Shown: piece by piece, positions 1-8,288 of the stretch
Layout of the letters: every line of letters starts with the position of its first letter
How positions within the stretch are numbered: position 1 is the stretch's first letter
Source of the DNA: Mycobacteriales bacterium
GTDB lineage: Bacteria > Actinomycetota > Actinomycetes > Mycobacteriales > SCTD01
Length of the DNA: 37,465 nucleotides
NCBI GenBank assembly: GCA_030447385.1
Contig: JAUJOY010000004.1
Span: 1 to 37,465, forward strand
Direction of reading: 5' to 3'
The notes under the pieces: model-generated
The model's input: the letters and a program-made list of their open reading frames with translations, nothing else
Database searches by the model: none
Told to the model about the DNA's origin: nothing
Program-made: the position numbers and the translations under genes

Positions 1-22
1 GCCTCCGGATCGTGGAACGCCG

Positions 23-36
23 GGAGCGATCGCTCC
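23..36. repeat. 14-bp perfect palindrome, hairpin-forming
   Basis: GGAGCGATCGCTCC is self-complementary, and its flanks (CGCCG on the left, GGCG on the right) extend the pairing with one bulged G. No T-tract follows, so a classical terminator is not evident. It may be the end of a transcript from a gene left of the window, or an operator. Confidence 0.4.
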
Positions 37-41
37 GGCGC

Positions 42-65
42 GGTGAACGGCCGGGGTGGTTCACC
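42..65. repeat. Inverted repeat GGTGAAC-N10-GTTCACC
   Basis: Seven-base arms at 42-48 and 59-65 are exact reverse complements around a 10-nt centre. Together with the palindrome at 23-36 this gives two hairpins in the first 65 bases. The function is unknown; transcription end or regulator binding are both possible. Confidence 0.35.
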
Positions 66-162
66 CGGGCTGCTGGACTGCCGAGAACTATGCCATTCGG
101 GACGTTGCACCAGCAATAACCGAATCCGGGCTAGACGCACGGGACATCTAATAGCCAGATGC

Positions 163-183
163 CTATATGCAAACTGCATATAG
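163..183. promoter_or_regulatory. Candidate operator: 9-bp perfect inverted repeat in an AT-rich patch
   Basis: CTATATGCA (163-171) and TGCATATAG (175-183) are exact reverse complements separated by AAC. The patch from about 105 to 205 is clearly AT-richer than the coding DNA around it, as expected for a promoter region. It lies about 45 bases beyond the pxpC stop codon, so it more likely controls a gene left of the window than pxpABC. The symmetric short-loop arrangement fits a dimeric helix-turn-helix regulator better than a terminator. No regulator gene is visible here. Confidence 0.4.
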
Positions 184-227
184 TCTGACCTGCGAGATTG
201 AATCTGGTGGCCCTCAGGCAGGCTTTC

Positions 228-1097
228 TCAGCCCGGCGCGACGACCATGAAGCGCAGACGCTGGCCCGGACGTGCCTGCCCCGCCCGGTCCAGGTCACCG
301 TCGGCCACGACAGCCACGACCGGGTAGCCACCGGTCAGCGGGTGGTCCGACAGGAACAGGGTCGGCCCCGCCCCTGGCGGCACCTGAAGGCTGCCCGGCG
401 CCACCCCCTCGCTGGGCAGCTCCCCGTCGACCCGGCGCTCGAGAGCCGGACCGGTCAGGCGCAGGCCGACGCGGTTGCTGTCAGCGCTCACCGTCCACGC
501 CGACGAGGTGAGCGTGTCGAGCGCTGCCGGCGTGAACCAGTCGTCGCGGGGCCCGAGCAGGACACCGAGCCTGAGGTCCCCCGCGGGCGGGAGCGCGACC
601 GGAGCCCAGTCGACGCCGGGCAGCGACCCGGCGGGGCGGCCGACGGGCAGCCGCATCCCGGCCTGCAGCACTGGAGGTCCGAGTGCGGACAGCACGTCGG
701 TGGACCGTGATCCGAGGACGGGCTCGACGACGATGCCCCCACGTACAGCCACGTAGGTCCGCACCCCCGATGTGGGGATGCCCAGTCGCAGCACCGCAGC
801 GGCCGGGAGGCGGAGCAGGCAGCTGTGCCCCACCGGCCCGCCGTCGACCGTGGACCGCGGGTCGGCCCCGGTCAGGGCCAGCAGGGCGCCGGTCGCCGCC
901 CGCAGCTCCAGCCCACCGAAGGTGACCTCCAGCGCGGCTGCCCCTTCCGGGTTGCCCACGAGGCGGTTCGCCAGGCGCAGCGCCGAGCGGTCGGCAGCGC
1001 CCGAAGCGCCGACCCCGATGCGGGCGTGCCCGGGCCGGCCGAGGTCCTGCACCGTCGTGAGCGGCCCAGGGATCAGGATCTCCAGCTCTGCCGTCAC
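228..1097 (-). CDS. pxpC: 5-oxoprolinase subunit PxpC (biotin-dependent carboxyltransferase family)
   Basis: This is the third gene of a pxpABC set, which converts 5-oxoproline (pyroglutamate) to glutamate with ATP in the cytoplasm. The 289-residue product opens with the family signature LTTVQDLGRPG near residues 12-22, followed by GVGASGAADRSALRLANRLVGN, typical of PxpC/KipA-like proteins. A central VAVRGGI and a late LSDHPLTGGYPV segment also fit. The start is a GTG at 1097 that overlaps the pxpB stop in a GTGA, implying translational coupling. Length is normal for the family (about 280-330). Confidence 0.9.
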   Translation of the reverse strand: MTAELEILIPGPLTTVQDLGRPGHARIGVGASGAADRSALRLANRLVGNPEGAAALEVTFGGLELRAATGALLALTGADPRSTVDGGPVGHSCLLRLPAAAVLRLGIPTSGVRTYVAVRGGIVVEPVLGSRSTDVLSALGPPVLQAGMRLPVGRPAGSLPGVDWAPVALPPAGDLRLGVLLGPRDDWFTPAALDTLTSSAWTVSADSNRVGLRLTGPALERRVDGELPSEGVAPGSLQVPPGAGPTLFLSDHPLTGGYPVVAVVADGDLDRAGQARPGQRLRFMVVAPG

Positions 1098-1705
1098 CGC
1101 AGCTCCACGAAGCGGACCCGGACCCCCGGCTCCAGCAGCGCAGGCGGCTCCCGCCGCAGGTCCCACATCGCCAGGTCCGTGCGCCCAAGGAGCTGCCAGC
1201 CGCCCGGGGACTCCCTCGGGTAGACGCCGGTGAACTCGCCGGCCAGCCCCACGGCTCCCGCGGGTACGCGGGTACGCGGGTGCGCGCGCCGGGGCACGTG
1301 CAGCCGGTGGTCGTCCCCGACGAGGTAGCCGAAGCCCGGTGCGAACCCGGCGAACGCGACCGTCCAGGTCTGCCCGGTGTGGGCTGCTACGACCTCGCGC
1401 TCGCGGAGCCCGGTCAGCTCCGCCACCTCGGCGAGATCCGGGCCGTCGTAGCTCGCCGGCACCTCGAGCAGGGCGCTGGCCCGCCGACCTCGCGGGCGGG
1501 GCTGAACCTGGACCAGGGCCTGCCGCACTGCGCGCACCGTGGTGCCGGCCGGGTCGATCCGCACGAGCAGGGTCCGCGCCGCCGGTACGAGGTCGACGAC
1601 GCCCGCCAGGGGCTCGGCCACCAGCGCGGCGTGCAGTGCCAGCACCTCGTCGAGGGCGGCCAGCTCGACGAGCACCGCGGCGTCCCCGCAGGGCAGCAGC
1701 CTCAA
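1094..1705 (-). CDS. pxpB: 5-oxoprolinase subunit PxpB (KipI-like)
   Basis: The 203-residue product has the PxpB/KipI features: an N-terminal [14 protein letters not shown] stretch, [10 protein letters not shown] in the middle, then [11 protein letters not shown] and a late [15 protein letters not shown]. PxpB forms the ATP-dependent 5-oxoprolinase with PxpA and PxpC. The best-placed start is a TTG at 1705 that overlaps the pxpA stop (TTGA). No ATG or GTG sits nearer the conserved start, and longer in-frame versions run into arginine-rich, non-homologous sequence. The protein is slightly short for the family (about 210-220). The start is inferred; the identity is firm. Confidence 0.88.
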   Translation of the reverse strand: MRLLPCGDAAVLVELAALDEVLALHAALVAEPLAGVVDLVPAARTLLVRIDPAGTTVRAVRQALVQVQPRPRGRRASALLEVPASYDGPDLAEVAELTGLREREVVAAHTGQTWTVAFAGFAPGFGYLVGDDHRLHVPRRAHPRTRVPAGAVGLAGEFTGVYPRESPGGWQLLGRTDLAMWDLRREPPALLEPGVRVRFVELR

Positions 1706-2487
1706 CCGGTGAACGCGCGCAGCACGACGCCGGCGTCCTCCAGAGCCGTCCGAACGGCCCGAGCGACGGCGACGGCGTGCGGGGAGTCCCCGTGCACGCA
1801 CACCGACTCCGCGGCCAGCCGGAGCACCGAGCCGTCGACGGCCACGACATGTCCCTCGGTCACCATCCGCACCACCCGCGAGGCGATCTCCGCCGGGTCG
1901 TGCAGCACCGCTCCGGGCTCGCGTCGGGACACCAATGTGCCCGCCGGCGTGTAGGCCCGGTCGGCGAAGGCCTCCGGCACGCTGCGCAGCCCGGCGTCCG
2001 CGGCGTGTCGCAGCAGCGCCGACCCGGGCAGGCCGAGGACCGGGAGCCGCGGGTCGTACTCCTTCACCGCCCGTACGACCGCCGCCGCCTGCATCTCGTG
2101 CTGCACGACGGCTGAGTAGAGGGCCCCGTGCGGCTTGACGTAGGACACGGGGGTGCCCGCCACCCGCGCCAGCGCTTCCAGGGCGCCGATCTGGTAGAGG
2201 ACGGCGTCGGTCAGCTCGCCCGGCTCCATGTCGAGGAAGCGCCGGCCGAAGCCGGGCAGGTCGGGGTAGCCCACCTGGGCGCCGACGACCACGCGGCGAG
2301 CGGCCGCCTGCTCGCAGGTCCGGCGAAGCGTGCTGGGATCACCGGCGTGGAACCCGCAGGCGACGTTGGCGCTGGTGACCAGGGCGAGCAGGGCCTGGTC
2401 GTCCCCGAGCACCCAACGCCCGAAGGACTCGCCGAGGTCGCTGTTGAGGTCCACGCAGGGGGCAGCGTTGCCTGAGCTCACCGGCAC
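1702..2487 (-). CDS. pxpA: 5-oxoprolinase subunit PxpA (LamB/YcsF family)
   Basis: First gene of pxpABC. The 261-residue product carries the LamB/YcsF signature: [11 protein letters not shown] near residues 13-23, then [27 protein letters not shown] and a YVKPHGALY segment. PxpA is the catalytic TIM-barrel-like subunit of 5-oxoproline hydrolysis. The start is GTG at 2487; a second GTG two codons on is possible. The upstream gene, on the same strand, ends 42 bases away, so pxpABC could be read from that gene's promoter. The end is coupled to pxpB. Confidence 0.93.
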   Translation of the reverse strand: MPVSSGNAAPCVDLNSDLGESFGRWVLGDDQALLALVTSANVACGFHAGDPSTLRRTCEQAAARRVVVGAQVGYPDLPGFGRRFLDMEPGELTDAVLYQIGALEALARVAGTPVSYVKPHGALYSAVVQHEMQAAAVVRAVKEYDPRLPVLGLPGSALLRHAADAGLRSVPEAFADRAYTPAGTLVSRREPGAVLHDPAEIASRVVRMVTEGHVVAVDGSVLRLAAESVCVHGDSPHAVAVARAVRTALEDAGVVLRAFTG

Positions 2488-2529
2488 AGTCTGGCCGACC
2501 GGAGGGCGACGGGACCGCGGGTGGAGTCC

Positions 2530-3894
2530 TCAGGCGGCCCCGATCGGCGTGATCCAGGCCAGGTAGACGGTCCGGCCGCTGGGGGTCGGCTCGCTGTCGA
2601 TGAGGAACTCGCACAGCACCTCGGTGCCGTCGGCCCGCAGCACCGGCAGCTCGAGAGCCACGCCCAGTGCGCGGGCGTCCCCGGTGCTCAGGTGCCTGCT
2701 GAAGCCGGCGACGTGCGCCTCCCGGAAGCGTGGCGGCACGATGGCGACCACCCGTCGCCCGACGAGGTCCTGCGCCGCCCAGCCGAGGACCTGCGCCAGC
2801 GGGCCGCTGACCGCGATCACGCGGTTGCCGTCGTCGACGGCGATGACGCCGACGGCGGACTCGGTGACCTTGCCGGCGTCCCAGCCGGACGGGACCCTGG
2901 CGCTGTCGACGACTTCCGTGAAGCGCTCGTCGTCTGCGCCCATCCAGGGCGCCGCCGGGGAGCCGGCGACCTGCGCGATGACCTGCTCGCAGGCCCAGTC
3001 CCGCACGGCGATGATCTCCGGCAGGCCCGGCCGCACCAGCAGCCGGTCCGCGTTGGCCAGGCGCTCGCCGGCGTCGAGCGCGTCCTGCAGCTGCGCGAAG
3101 CTCGCGGCCTGCTCCCGGCCTACGCGCACCGTCAGGTCCATCGTCGGCGGCACGGACGGCAGGGCACCGGGGTGGTACTGCGGAAGCGGGACAGCCGCCG
3201 CGCCGCTCTCCCGCGCCCGGCGGACCTCCTCGTCGAGGGCCGCGCCGATGGTGAAGCGGGCGGCGTCTGCCGCGGCCAGATCGGCCCAGGAGCCGTCGTG
3301 CTCTGCGGCGTCGGCCGCCGCATGGAGCAGGGCGAGCTCGCGCAGGAGGGCGTCGTGGTGCTCACGCGCAGCCAGCCACAGCGTCGCGGGCATGTCCCGC
3401 AGCACCACCGCCACCGCGTCCTGCACCGGCAGGCGGGTGCCGGTGAACTCCCCGAGCTGGCTCCACTCCGCCAGCAGCTGTTCCGGCGCCGCGTCGTTCG
3501 CGACGTCCTCCCCGCCGACGCAGAACCAGACGACCTTGCCCTCCTCGCCGAGGCTCTCGACCCCGTGCGCGAGGGCGACGGCCGCCACCAGCTCGAGGCC
3601 GCGGCCGGTGGTCGCGTGGTCGTCGTACGCGCGGGCCGAGGGCAGCGTCGGGTTGAAGTCGCGCACCTCCACGCGTACGTGGTCGCCGAACACCTTGACC
3701 CGGAACTCGATCGGGCTGTGGGCGTGCAGCAGCGCGTTGGTGACGAGCTCGCTGGCCGCGAGCGTGGCGCCGTCCACCCAGTCCGAGCGCCCGGCGTCGT
3801 CGAGCAGCCGGCGGACGAAGCGACGAGCCTGTCCGGCACTGGCGGGCGAGCCTGGCAGGCTGAGGCTGCGGTCGAGCGACGCCTCCGCCTGCAC
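2530..3894 (-). CDS. RsbW-like ATPase domain and C-terminal PAS domain, sensor/anti-sigma-type protein
   Basis: The 454-residue protein has an N-terminal HATPase_c_2 domain of the anti-sigma RsbW/SpoIIAB type. The N-box is ASELVTNALLHAHS around residues 40-55 and the G-box region is DDHATTGRGLELV. The middle is a helical, Ala-rich region of roughly 200 residues with no fold I recognise. The last ~110 residues form a PAS domain (VIAVDDGNRVIAVSG, then VGRRVVAIVPPRFREAHV). There is no histidine-kinase H-box. The GTG start at 3894 is chosen because GGGAGG lies just upstream. It precedes pxpABC on the same strand. Sensing by PAS with output through the ATPase is inference; the ligand and the sigma or anti-anti-sigma partner are unknown. 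Confidence 0.8.
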   Translation of the reverse strand: MQAEASLDRSLSLPGSPASAGQARRFVRRLLDDAGRSDWVDGATLAASELVTNALLHAHSPIEFRVKVFGDHVRVEVRDFNPTLPSARAYDDHATTGRGLELVAAVALAHGVESLGEEGKVVWFCVGGEDVANDAAPEQLLAEWSQLGEFTGTRLPVQDAVAVVLRDMPATLWLAAREHHDALLRELALLHAAADAAEHDGSWADLAAADAARFTIGAALDEEVRRARESGAAAVPLPQYHPGALPSVPPTMDLTVRVGREQAASFAQLQDALDAGERLANADRLLVRPGLPEIIAVRDWACEQVIAQVAGSPAAPWMGADDERFTEVVDSARVPSGWDAGKVTESAVGVIAVDDGNRVIAVSGPLAQVLGWAAQDLVGRRVVAIVPPRFREAHVAGFSRHLSTGDARALGVALELPVLRADGTEVLCEFLIDSEPTPSGRTVYLAWITPIGAA

Positions 3895-3988
3895 CGCACC
3901 TCCCTGAACGGCTACGCACCTGTGATCTTCCCCGACTGTAAGCCGACCGGTCGCTGCGCACGACGACACGTAGGGCAACCTGACGGCC

Positions 3989-4423
3989 ATGGCTCTCACC
4001 CGGCGGCGGATGCACGGTCTCACCCCGACCCAGGTCTTCGACGTGCTGCGGGACGGCAAGAGCTACGAGCACTGGGTCGTCGGCACGAGGGCGATCCGGG
4101 ACGTCGACCCCGGCTGGCCGGCGGAGGGCACCCGGCTGCACTACACCGTCGGCTACGCCCCGCTGCGCAAGGACGACGTGACGACCTGCCGGTCCTACCA
4201 ACCGGACGTGCGGCTCGACCTGGAGGCGCGCGCCTGGCCGGCCGGTACGGCGTCGATCGTGCTGCGGTGCGACCCGGGCCAGGACGGCGTCCTCGTGAGC
4301 ATCGACGAGAAGCCGATGCGCGGGCCGGCGAAGGTCCTGCACAACCCGGCGGCTGACCTGCTGATCAAGCTCCGGAACGTGGAGACGCTGCGGCGCCTCG
4401 AGCAGCAGGCTCGCCGCCACTGA
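3989..4423 (+). CDS. SRPBCC-family protein (polyketide cyclase/lipid-transport fold)
   Basis: The 144-residue protein starts with ATG at 3989. The pattern THSPEQVFDVLRDGKSY-like opening (here TPTQVFDVLRDGKSYEHWVVG), the central GTRLHYTVG and the amphipathic C-terminal helix DLLIKLRNVETLRRLEQ fit the SRPBCC/START-like helix-grip fold, which binds hydrophobic ligands. It is transcribed away from the ATPase-PAS gene, and its 3' end overlaps the 3' end of the convergent flavoprotein gene by about 59 bases. No catalytic residue can be assigned. The ligand might be an isoprenoid or lipid given the neighbouring desaturase-like gene, but that is a guess. Confidence 0.8.
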   Translation: MALTRRRMHGLTPTQVFDVLRDGKSYEHWVVGTRAIRDVDPGWPAEGTRLHYTVGYAPLRKDDVTTCRSYQPDVRLDLEARAWPAGTASIVLRCDPGQDGVLVSIDEKPMRGPAKVLHNPAADLLIKLRNVETLRRLEQQARRH

Positions 4424-6008
4424 GATGTCTGGTCGCCGCGAGGGCGAGCCGACCGGTGGTGCGGCTGCGCAGGGCGGCCCGCGCCGCGTTGGCGCCGCAG
4501 GCACCGTGCACGCCGCCGCCGGGGTGGGCCGAGGCCGACGCGAGGTAGAGACCGGCCACGGGTGTCTCCGGCCGGGCCAGCCCCGGTGTGGGGCGGAAGA
4601 CCAGCTGCTGGTGCAGACCGGCGCTCCCGGCGTTGACCGCCCCGCCGACCAGGCTCTGGTTGGCGGCCTGGAGGTCGAGCGGGAACTGCGCGTGCCGGCC
4701 CACGACCAGCTCGCGGAAGCCAGGTGCGTAGTGCTCCATCTGCTGCTCCATGCGGTCGATGAAGCGGCGCCGGTCATCGGGTCCCCAGTCGCCCCGCAGC
4801 TCGCCGCCCACGTCCGCCCTGGGATGGCGGGGCACATGGGTGTAGCCCCACGCCGACTCGGTGCCGGCCGGTGACCTCGTCGGGTCGGTGGTCGTCATCT
4901 GCCCCACGAGCAGGAACGGCCGATCGGGCACCTGCCCCATCTCCAGCTGGTGGCTGTAGACCGCGAGGTCGTCCATGTCGCCACCGAGGTGCACGGTCCC
5001 GGCCCCGTGCGCCCCCTCCGCCCGCCAGGGGATGGGGGCGCGCAGGGCCCAGTCGAGCTTGACCGTGGCCTGATCCCACTCGAAGTGCGACAGGTCGTCG
5101 AGCAGGCGGGCCGGCAGGTTCTCGGCGCCGACGAGGTCGAGGTAGAGCTGCGGGGCCGGCACGTCGGCGAGCACCGCGCGAGCGACGTCGACGGTGCGCC
5201 CGTCCGCCAGCCGCACCGCCACTGCCCGGCGGTTGCGCACGACGATCTGCGACACCGGCGCGTTGCACTCGAGCCGTCCGCCCCTCGAGGTGAGCCGAGC
5301 CACCAGGGCGTCGGTGAGCCGCCCCGCGCCACCCTCGGGGACAGGGAAGCCCACGGACTGCCCGAGCATGGCGAGCAGCCAGCCGAACACCGCGCTGCCG
5401 GGGGCGCCGGGGGCCAGGTCGGTGTGGAGGGCGTTGCCGGCGAGCAGCAGCGGCGCGCCCTCGCCGGCGAACTGCTCGCTGCCGTGCCGGCGGACGGACA
5501 GCACGCTGAAGCGGGCGAACCGCAGGGCGTCGTTCATCCCCAGTGCGCGCAGGAGGCGCAGGCCGGCGCCCACCGGAGGGAAGGGGGAGAACAGCGCCTC
5601 TAGGAGCGCCGGAGACAGCCGCTGCCAGTCCTCGGCCATGTCCTGCCACGCCCGACCGTCGCCGGCGGCGAAGGAGTCGACGCTCGTCGCGGTCCTCGCC
5701 AGGTCGCGGCTGAGGACCGCGGTCCGGCCGTCGGGCAGGGGGTGGGCGAGGACGGTGGGGGCGTGCCGCCAGCGCAGGCCGTGCTCGTCGAGCCGGAGGC
5801 CGCGCAGCACTGGGGAGGCGATCCCGAGCGGGTAGAAGGCGCTGAACAGGTCGGTGCCGAACCCGGGCGCCGCCACCTCTGCGCTGCGCACGGCCCCTCC
5901 GGGCTCGGGCTGTGCCTCCAGGACCAGCACGCTCCACCCCGCGTCGACGAGCAGGTTGGCGGCCACCAGCCCGTTGGGACCCGCGCCGATCACCACGGCG
6001 TCGGTCAC
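4365..6008 (-). CDS. Phytoene-desaturase-like FAD-dependent oxidoreductase
   Basis: A 547-residue flavoprotein. The N-terminus has the dinucleotide-binding motif VVIGAGPNGLVAANLL (residues ~4-19) followed by LEAQPEPGGAVRS, as in the phytoene desaturase/CrtI-like NAD(P)/FAD-dependent family. The C-terminus has HPGGGVHGACGANAA, the usual second flavin-binding motif of the family. The GTG at 6008 is preceded by GAGGAGGAG, a strong ribosome-binding site. Many actinomycete homologues are uncharacterised and are not true carotenoid enzymes; no crtB or crtE is nearby, so the substrate is not assigned. It follows two small minus-strand genes and may share their operon. Confidence 0.88.
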   Translation of the reverse strand: MTDAVVIGAGPNGLVAANLLVDAGWSVLVLEAQPEPGGAVRSAEVAAPGFGTDLFSAFYPLGIASPVLRGLRLDEHGLRWRHAPTVLAHPLPDGRTAVLSRDLARTATSVDSFAAGDGRAWQDMAEDWQRLSPALLEALFSPFPPVGAGLRLLRALGMNDALRFARFSVLSVRRHGSEQFAGEGAPLLLAGNALHTDLAPGAPGSAVFGWLLAMLGQSVGFPVPEGGAGRLTDALVARLTSRGGRLECNAPVSQIVVRNRRAVAVRLADGRTVDVARAVLADVPAPQLYLDLVGAENLPARLLDDLSHFEWDQATVKLDWALRAPIPWRAEGAHGAGTVHLGGDMDDLAVYSHQLEMGQVPDRPFLLVGQMTTTDPTRSPAGTESAWGYTHVPRHPRADVGGELRGDWGPDDRRRFIDRMEQQMEHYAPGFRELVVGRHAQFPLDLQAANQSLVGGAVNAGSAGLHQQLVFRPTPGLARPETPVAGLYLASASAHPGGGVHGACGANAARAALRSRTTGRLALAATRHLSGGEPAARGAAASPRSGA

Positions 6009-6030
6009 CGGGAGCTCCTCCTCGCCACGG

Positions 6031-6492
6031 TCAGCCGTCCGGCTGTGCGCCACTGGACAGCGCGGCGGCGACCGCCGCCTGCACCTGCACATAGCCGGCG
6101 GCCTCGCCCGTCAGCAGCAGCTGCGCCACGTCAGCCACCGCCGGCCAGGCCGCCGCAAGCTCCTCGCCCCAGAGGTGCTCGGTGACCGGGAACGCCCGGC
6201 CGGCGTGGCGGTAGGCGCCCTCGTCGTCCGGGAACTCGTTGAGCACCCCGCGGAGCTCCTCGTCGAAGGCGGCGTCGAGCGGACGGTCCCCCCAGCGCTG
6301 CCGCGCCTGAGCCCACGGGCCGCCGAAGATGATGAAGGCCCGGTGCTCCGGCTCCGCGCGCCACCAGGTCATCCCGTCGGTGTGCGAGCCGTCCGGGAGG
6401 GTCGTCGGGGTCAGCCACGCGCCGCCGCGAAGCCCAGCCGCGACGAGATGTCCGGCCTCGTGGAACGCCGTCGACTCGACTGCCCCCGTCAC
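6031..6492 (-). CDS. Small HExxH protein, FtsH-peptidase-like without an AAA domain
   Basis: The 153-residue protein has a zinc-metallopeptidase motif very near its start, AFHEAGHLVAA (residues ~9-19), which resembles the FtsH/M41 HEAGH. The family's third ligand would be an acidic residue further on, and several Asp/Glu candidates follow (for example in DDEG). A glycine-rich FIIFGGPWAQAR segment follows at the position where M41 proteins have the AGRAAE-like helix. No ATPase domain or membrane segment is seen. Start GTG at 6492; the ribosome-binding site is weak. It lies 22 bases upstream of the flavoprotein gene. Whether it is an active protease is unknown. Confidence 0.7.
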   Translation of the reverse strand: MTGAVESTAFHEAGHLVAAGLRGGAWLTPTTLPDGSHTDGMTWWRAEPEHRAFIIFGGPWAQARQRWGDRPLDAAFDEELRGVLNEFPDDEGAYRHAGRAFPVTEHLWGEELAAAWPAVADVAQLLLTGEAAGYVQVQAAVAAALSSGAQPDG

Positions 6493-6525
6493 GCGGCGAT
6501 CGTACGGCCGGCACGGGTGGCGCCG

Positions 6526-6744
6526 TCAGTCGCCGCCCTGGCCCTGCCCGGTGGAGGCCAGCCGCTGCCGGGTCTGGCGGTGGACCAGGACGGGCAGGAA
6601 GGTGCGCACGGGCGCGTCGGAGAACCGCGCCACGATCTCGGCGAAGTGCCGGTCCACGACGGATGCGGCGACGCGGTCCTCGAACTCGCGGTGCAGCGTG
6701 ATCCGCACCGCCTCCAGCTGACGCCTCTCGTCCTCCACGGCCAC
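6526..6744 (-). CDS. Small three-helix-bundle dimerisation-domain-like protein
   Basis: A 72-residue protein starting at GTG 6744, eight bases after GGAGGG. It is mostly helical, with an early VRITLHREFEDRVAAS, then VDRHFAEIVARFSDAPVRTFLPVLVHRQTRQRL. This matches my recollection of the short actinobacterial family annotated as three-helix bundle dimerization domain proteins, whose function is unknown. A GTG two codons downstream is an alternative start. It heads a run of three minus-strand genes (6744 to 4365). Confidence 0.65.
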   Translation of the reverse strand: MAVEDERRQLEAVRITLHREFEDRVAASVVDRHFAEIVARFSDAPVRTFLPVLVHRQTRQRLASTGQGQGGD

Positions 6745-6857
6745 AGCTGCTCCCTCCGGCGCCCGGTTCGTCGACGCAGCTCGCAGGCTGTACCGAGCAG
6801 ATGAACGGAAGATGAACGCGGGCGGTCAGGTCCGAGACCGTCCGGACCGGGCGCTCC

Positions 6858-6863
6858 TAGGCT
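6858..6863 (+). promoter_or_regulatory. Candidate -10 element, leaderless start
   Basis: TAGGCT ends 7 nt before the GTG at 6871, with no Shine-Dalgarno sequence between. This is the TAnnnT arrangement seen for leaderless actinobacterial transcripts. Confidence 0.5.
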
Positions 6864-6870
6864 GCGCCGG

Positions 6871-8280
6871 GTGACTCGCCGGCTCGTCGTTCTCACCGCG
6901 CAGGCCGTCCCGGCGGGCGTGCTCGCGGTCCTCGGTGGCGCATTCGTGGCGCGCGACCAGAGCCTCTGGTACGACGAGCTGTTCACTGCCGAAGTGGCCG
7001 CGACCCCGCTCGGCGACCTCGTCCGGGCGGTGCTGGCCGGCGAGGGCACGACCGCGTACCTCGTCGGCGTCCCGCCGTCCTACAACGCGCCCTACTACGT
7101 CGTGGTGCACCTCTGGCTGGCGCTGACCCGGCTGCCCAACGACGCTCTCGGCCTGCGGCTGCTGTCGCTCGTCGCTGCCGTCGCCGCAGTCACGGTGCTG
7201 ACCGCGGCTGTCGCCCGCCTCGCGGGCGGCGCGGTGGGCCTGACCGCGGGGCTGCTGGCGGCCACGAACCCGCTGGTCGTCGAGTACGCCGCGGAGGCCC
7301 GCGGCTACGGCCTGGCCATGCTCGCGGTCGCGGGAACGACGCTCGGCCTGGCGCGCTGGCTCGACGGCGGCCGGCTGCTGCTCTACGCCCTGGGAGCGAC
7401 GGCGGCCGGCCTCGCGCACTGGTTCGCGCTGCCGGTGGTGGCGGGCCTCGCGCTGGCGGGCGTCCTGCTGCGACGGGGGCGGACGGGGCCCCTTGTTGCC
7501 GTCACGGCTCTCGCCGCCCTGCCGACGCTGCTGCTGGTGGGGCTGACGCAGGTGAACGGGATCGGGGACAGCGCGATCCAGATCCAGGGGGTGGGCCTCG
7601 CGGTTCCCGTCCGAGCCCTCTCGGCCTGGACGACCGGAAGCGTGCTGCTGCTGGTGGGCACGCTCCTCGCCGTGCTGCTGGGGGTGGCGCAGGTGCGGTC
7701 GGGGCAGGCGGCCGCCCGGCGTACGGCCGTGGTCGGGACCTGCTGGGTCGGCGTCCCGCTGGCCCTCGTCACCCTGGCCGAGCTGGTCCGGCCGGTGTTC
7801 GTGCCCCGCTACCTGCTCGCCGCCCTGCTCGGCCTCAGCGTGCTGGCGGCGCTCGGCACCGCGCGGCTCCCCCGTCCGTGGCACGCCGGGACCGCCGGCG
7901 TGCTCGTGGTGGCCTCACTCCTCGCGGCCTCGCACGTCTACTCCCGCCCCGTGCGGGAGGATGCCCGCGCAGCGGTGGCCTACCTCGCGGCGGCGCAGTC
8001 GACCGGCGAGCCGGTGGTCGCGGTGGACCGGCGGGCCGCGCTGGCCCTGGAGCACTACGCCGAGCGCGAGCAGCCCCGGCTGCTCGCCGACCTCGTGGTC
8101 CCTCCGAACGACCCGCCCCCCGGTGCGCGGACGGTCTGGCTGCTGCGCGAGACCTGGAAGGGCGCGCCGCTGCCGAGCGACGACGACGACATCCTGCGGG
8201 CCGGTGGGCTGCGGGTGACCGACGACCGGCTGTTCCCCGGCCGGCTCGGCACCTTCCTCGTTCAGCGCTGGTCGACCTGA
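6871..8280 (+). CDS. GT39-like multispanning membrane glycosyltransferase
   Basis: The 469-residue protein has many hydrophobic spans between residues ~5 and ~365 and a hydrophilic C-terminal domain of ~110 residues. The first periplasmic loop carries SLWYDELFTAE near residues 30-40, the acidic DE signature of GT-C enzymes that use polyprenyl-phosphate sugars. A second loop has PPSYNAPYYVVVHLW, and RGYG follows an AAEA segment, as in ArnT/PMT-like proteins. The start GTG is positioned by a TAGGCT -10 and appears leaderless. It converges on the GT2 gene, whose product could supply a lipid-linked sugar donor; this link is inference. Confidence 0.82.
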   Translation: MTRRLVVLTAQAVPAGVLAVLGGAFVARDQSLWYDELFTAEVAATPLGDLVRAVLAGEGTTAYLVGVPPSYNAPYYVVVHLWLALTRLPNDALGLRLLSLVAAVAAVTVLTAAVARLAGGAVGLTAGLLAATNPLVVEYAAEARGYGLAMLAVAGTTLGLARWLDGGRLLLYALGATAAGLAHWFALPVVAGLALAGVLLRRGRTGPLVAVTALAALPTLLLVGLTQVNGIGDSAIQIQGVGLAVPVRALSAWTTGSVLLLVGTLLAVLLGVAQVRSGQAAARRTAVVGTCWVGVPLALVTLAELVRPVFVPRYLLAALLGLSVLAALGTARLPRPWHAGTAGVLVVASLLAASHVYSRPVREDARAAVAYLAAAQSTGEPVVAVDRRAALALEHYAEREQPRLLADLVVPPNDPPPGARTVWLLRETWKGAPLPSDDDDILRAGGLRVTDDRLFPGRLGTFLVQRWST

Positions 8281-8288
8281 GGCGGCGT

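Noticed and set aside
2521-4356. A 611-codon plus-strand open frame across the ATPase-PAS gene and the SRPBCC gene
   Set aside because: It overlaps two supported genes, has no conserved motif and no ribosome-binding site.
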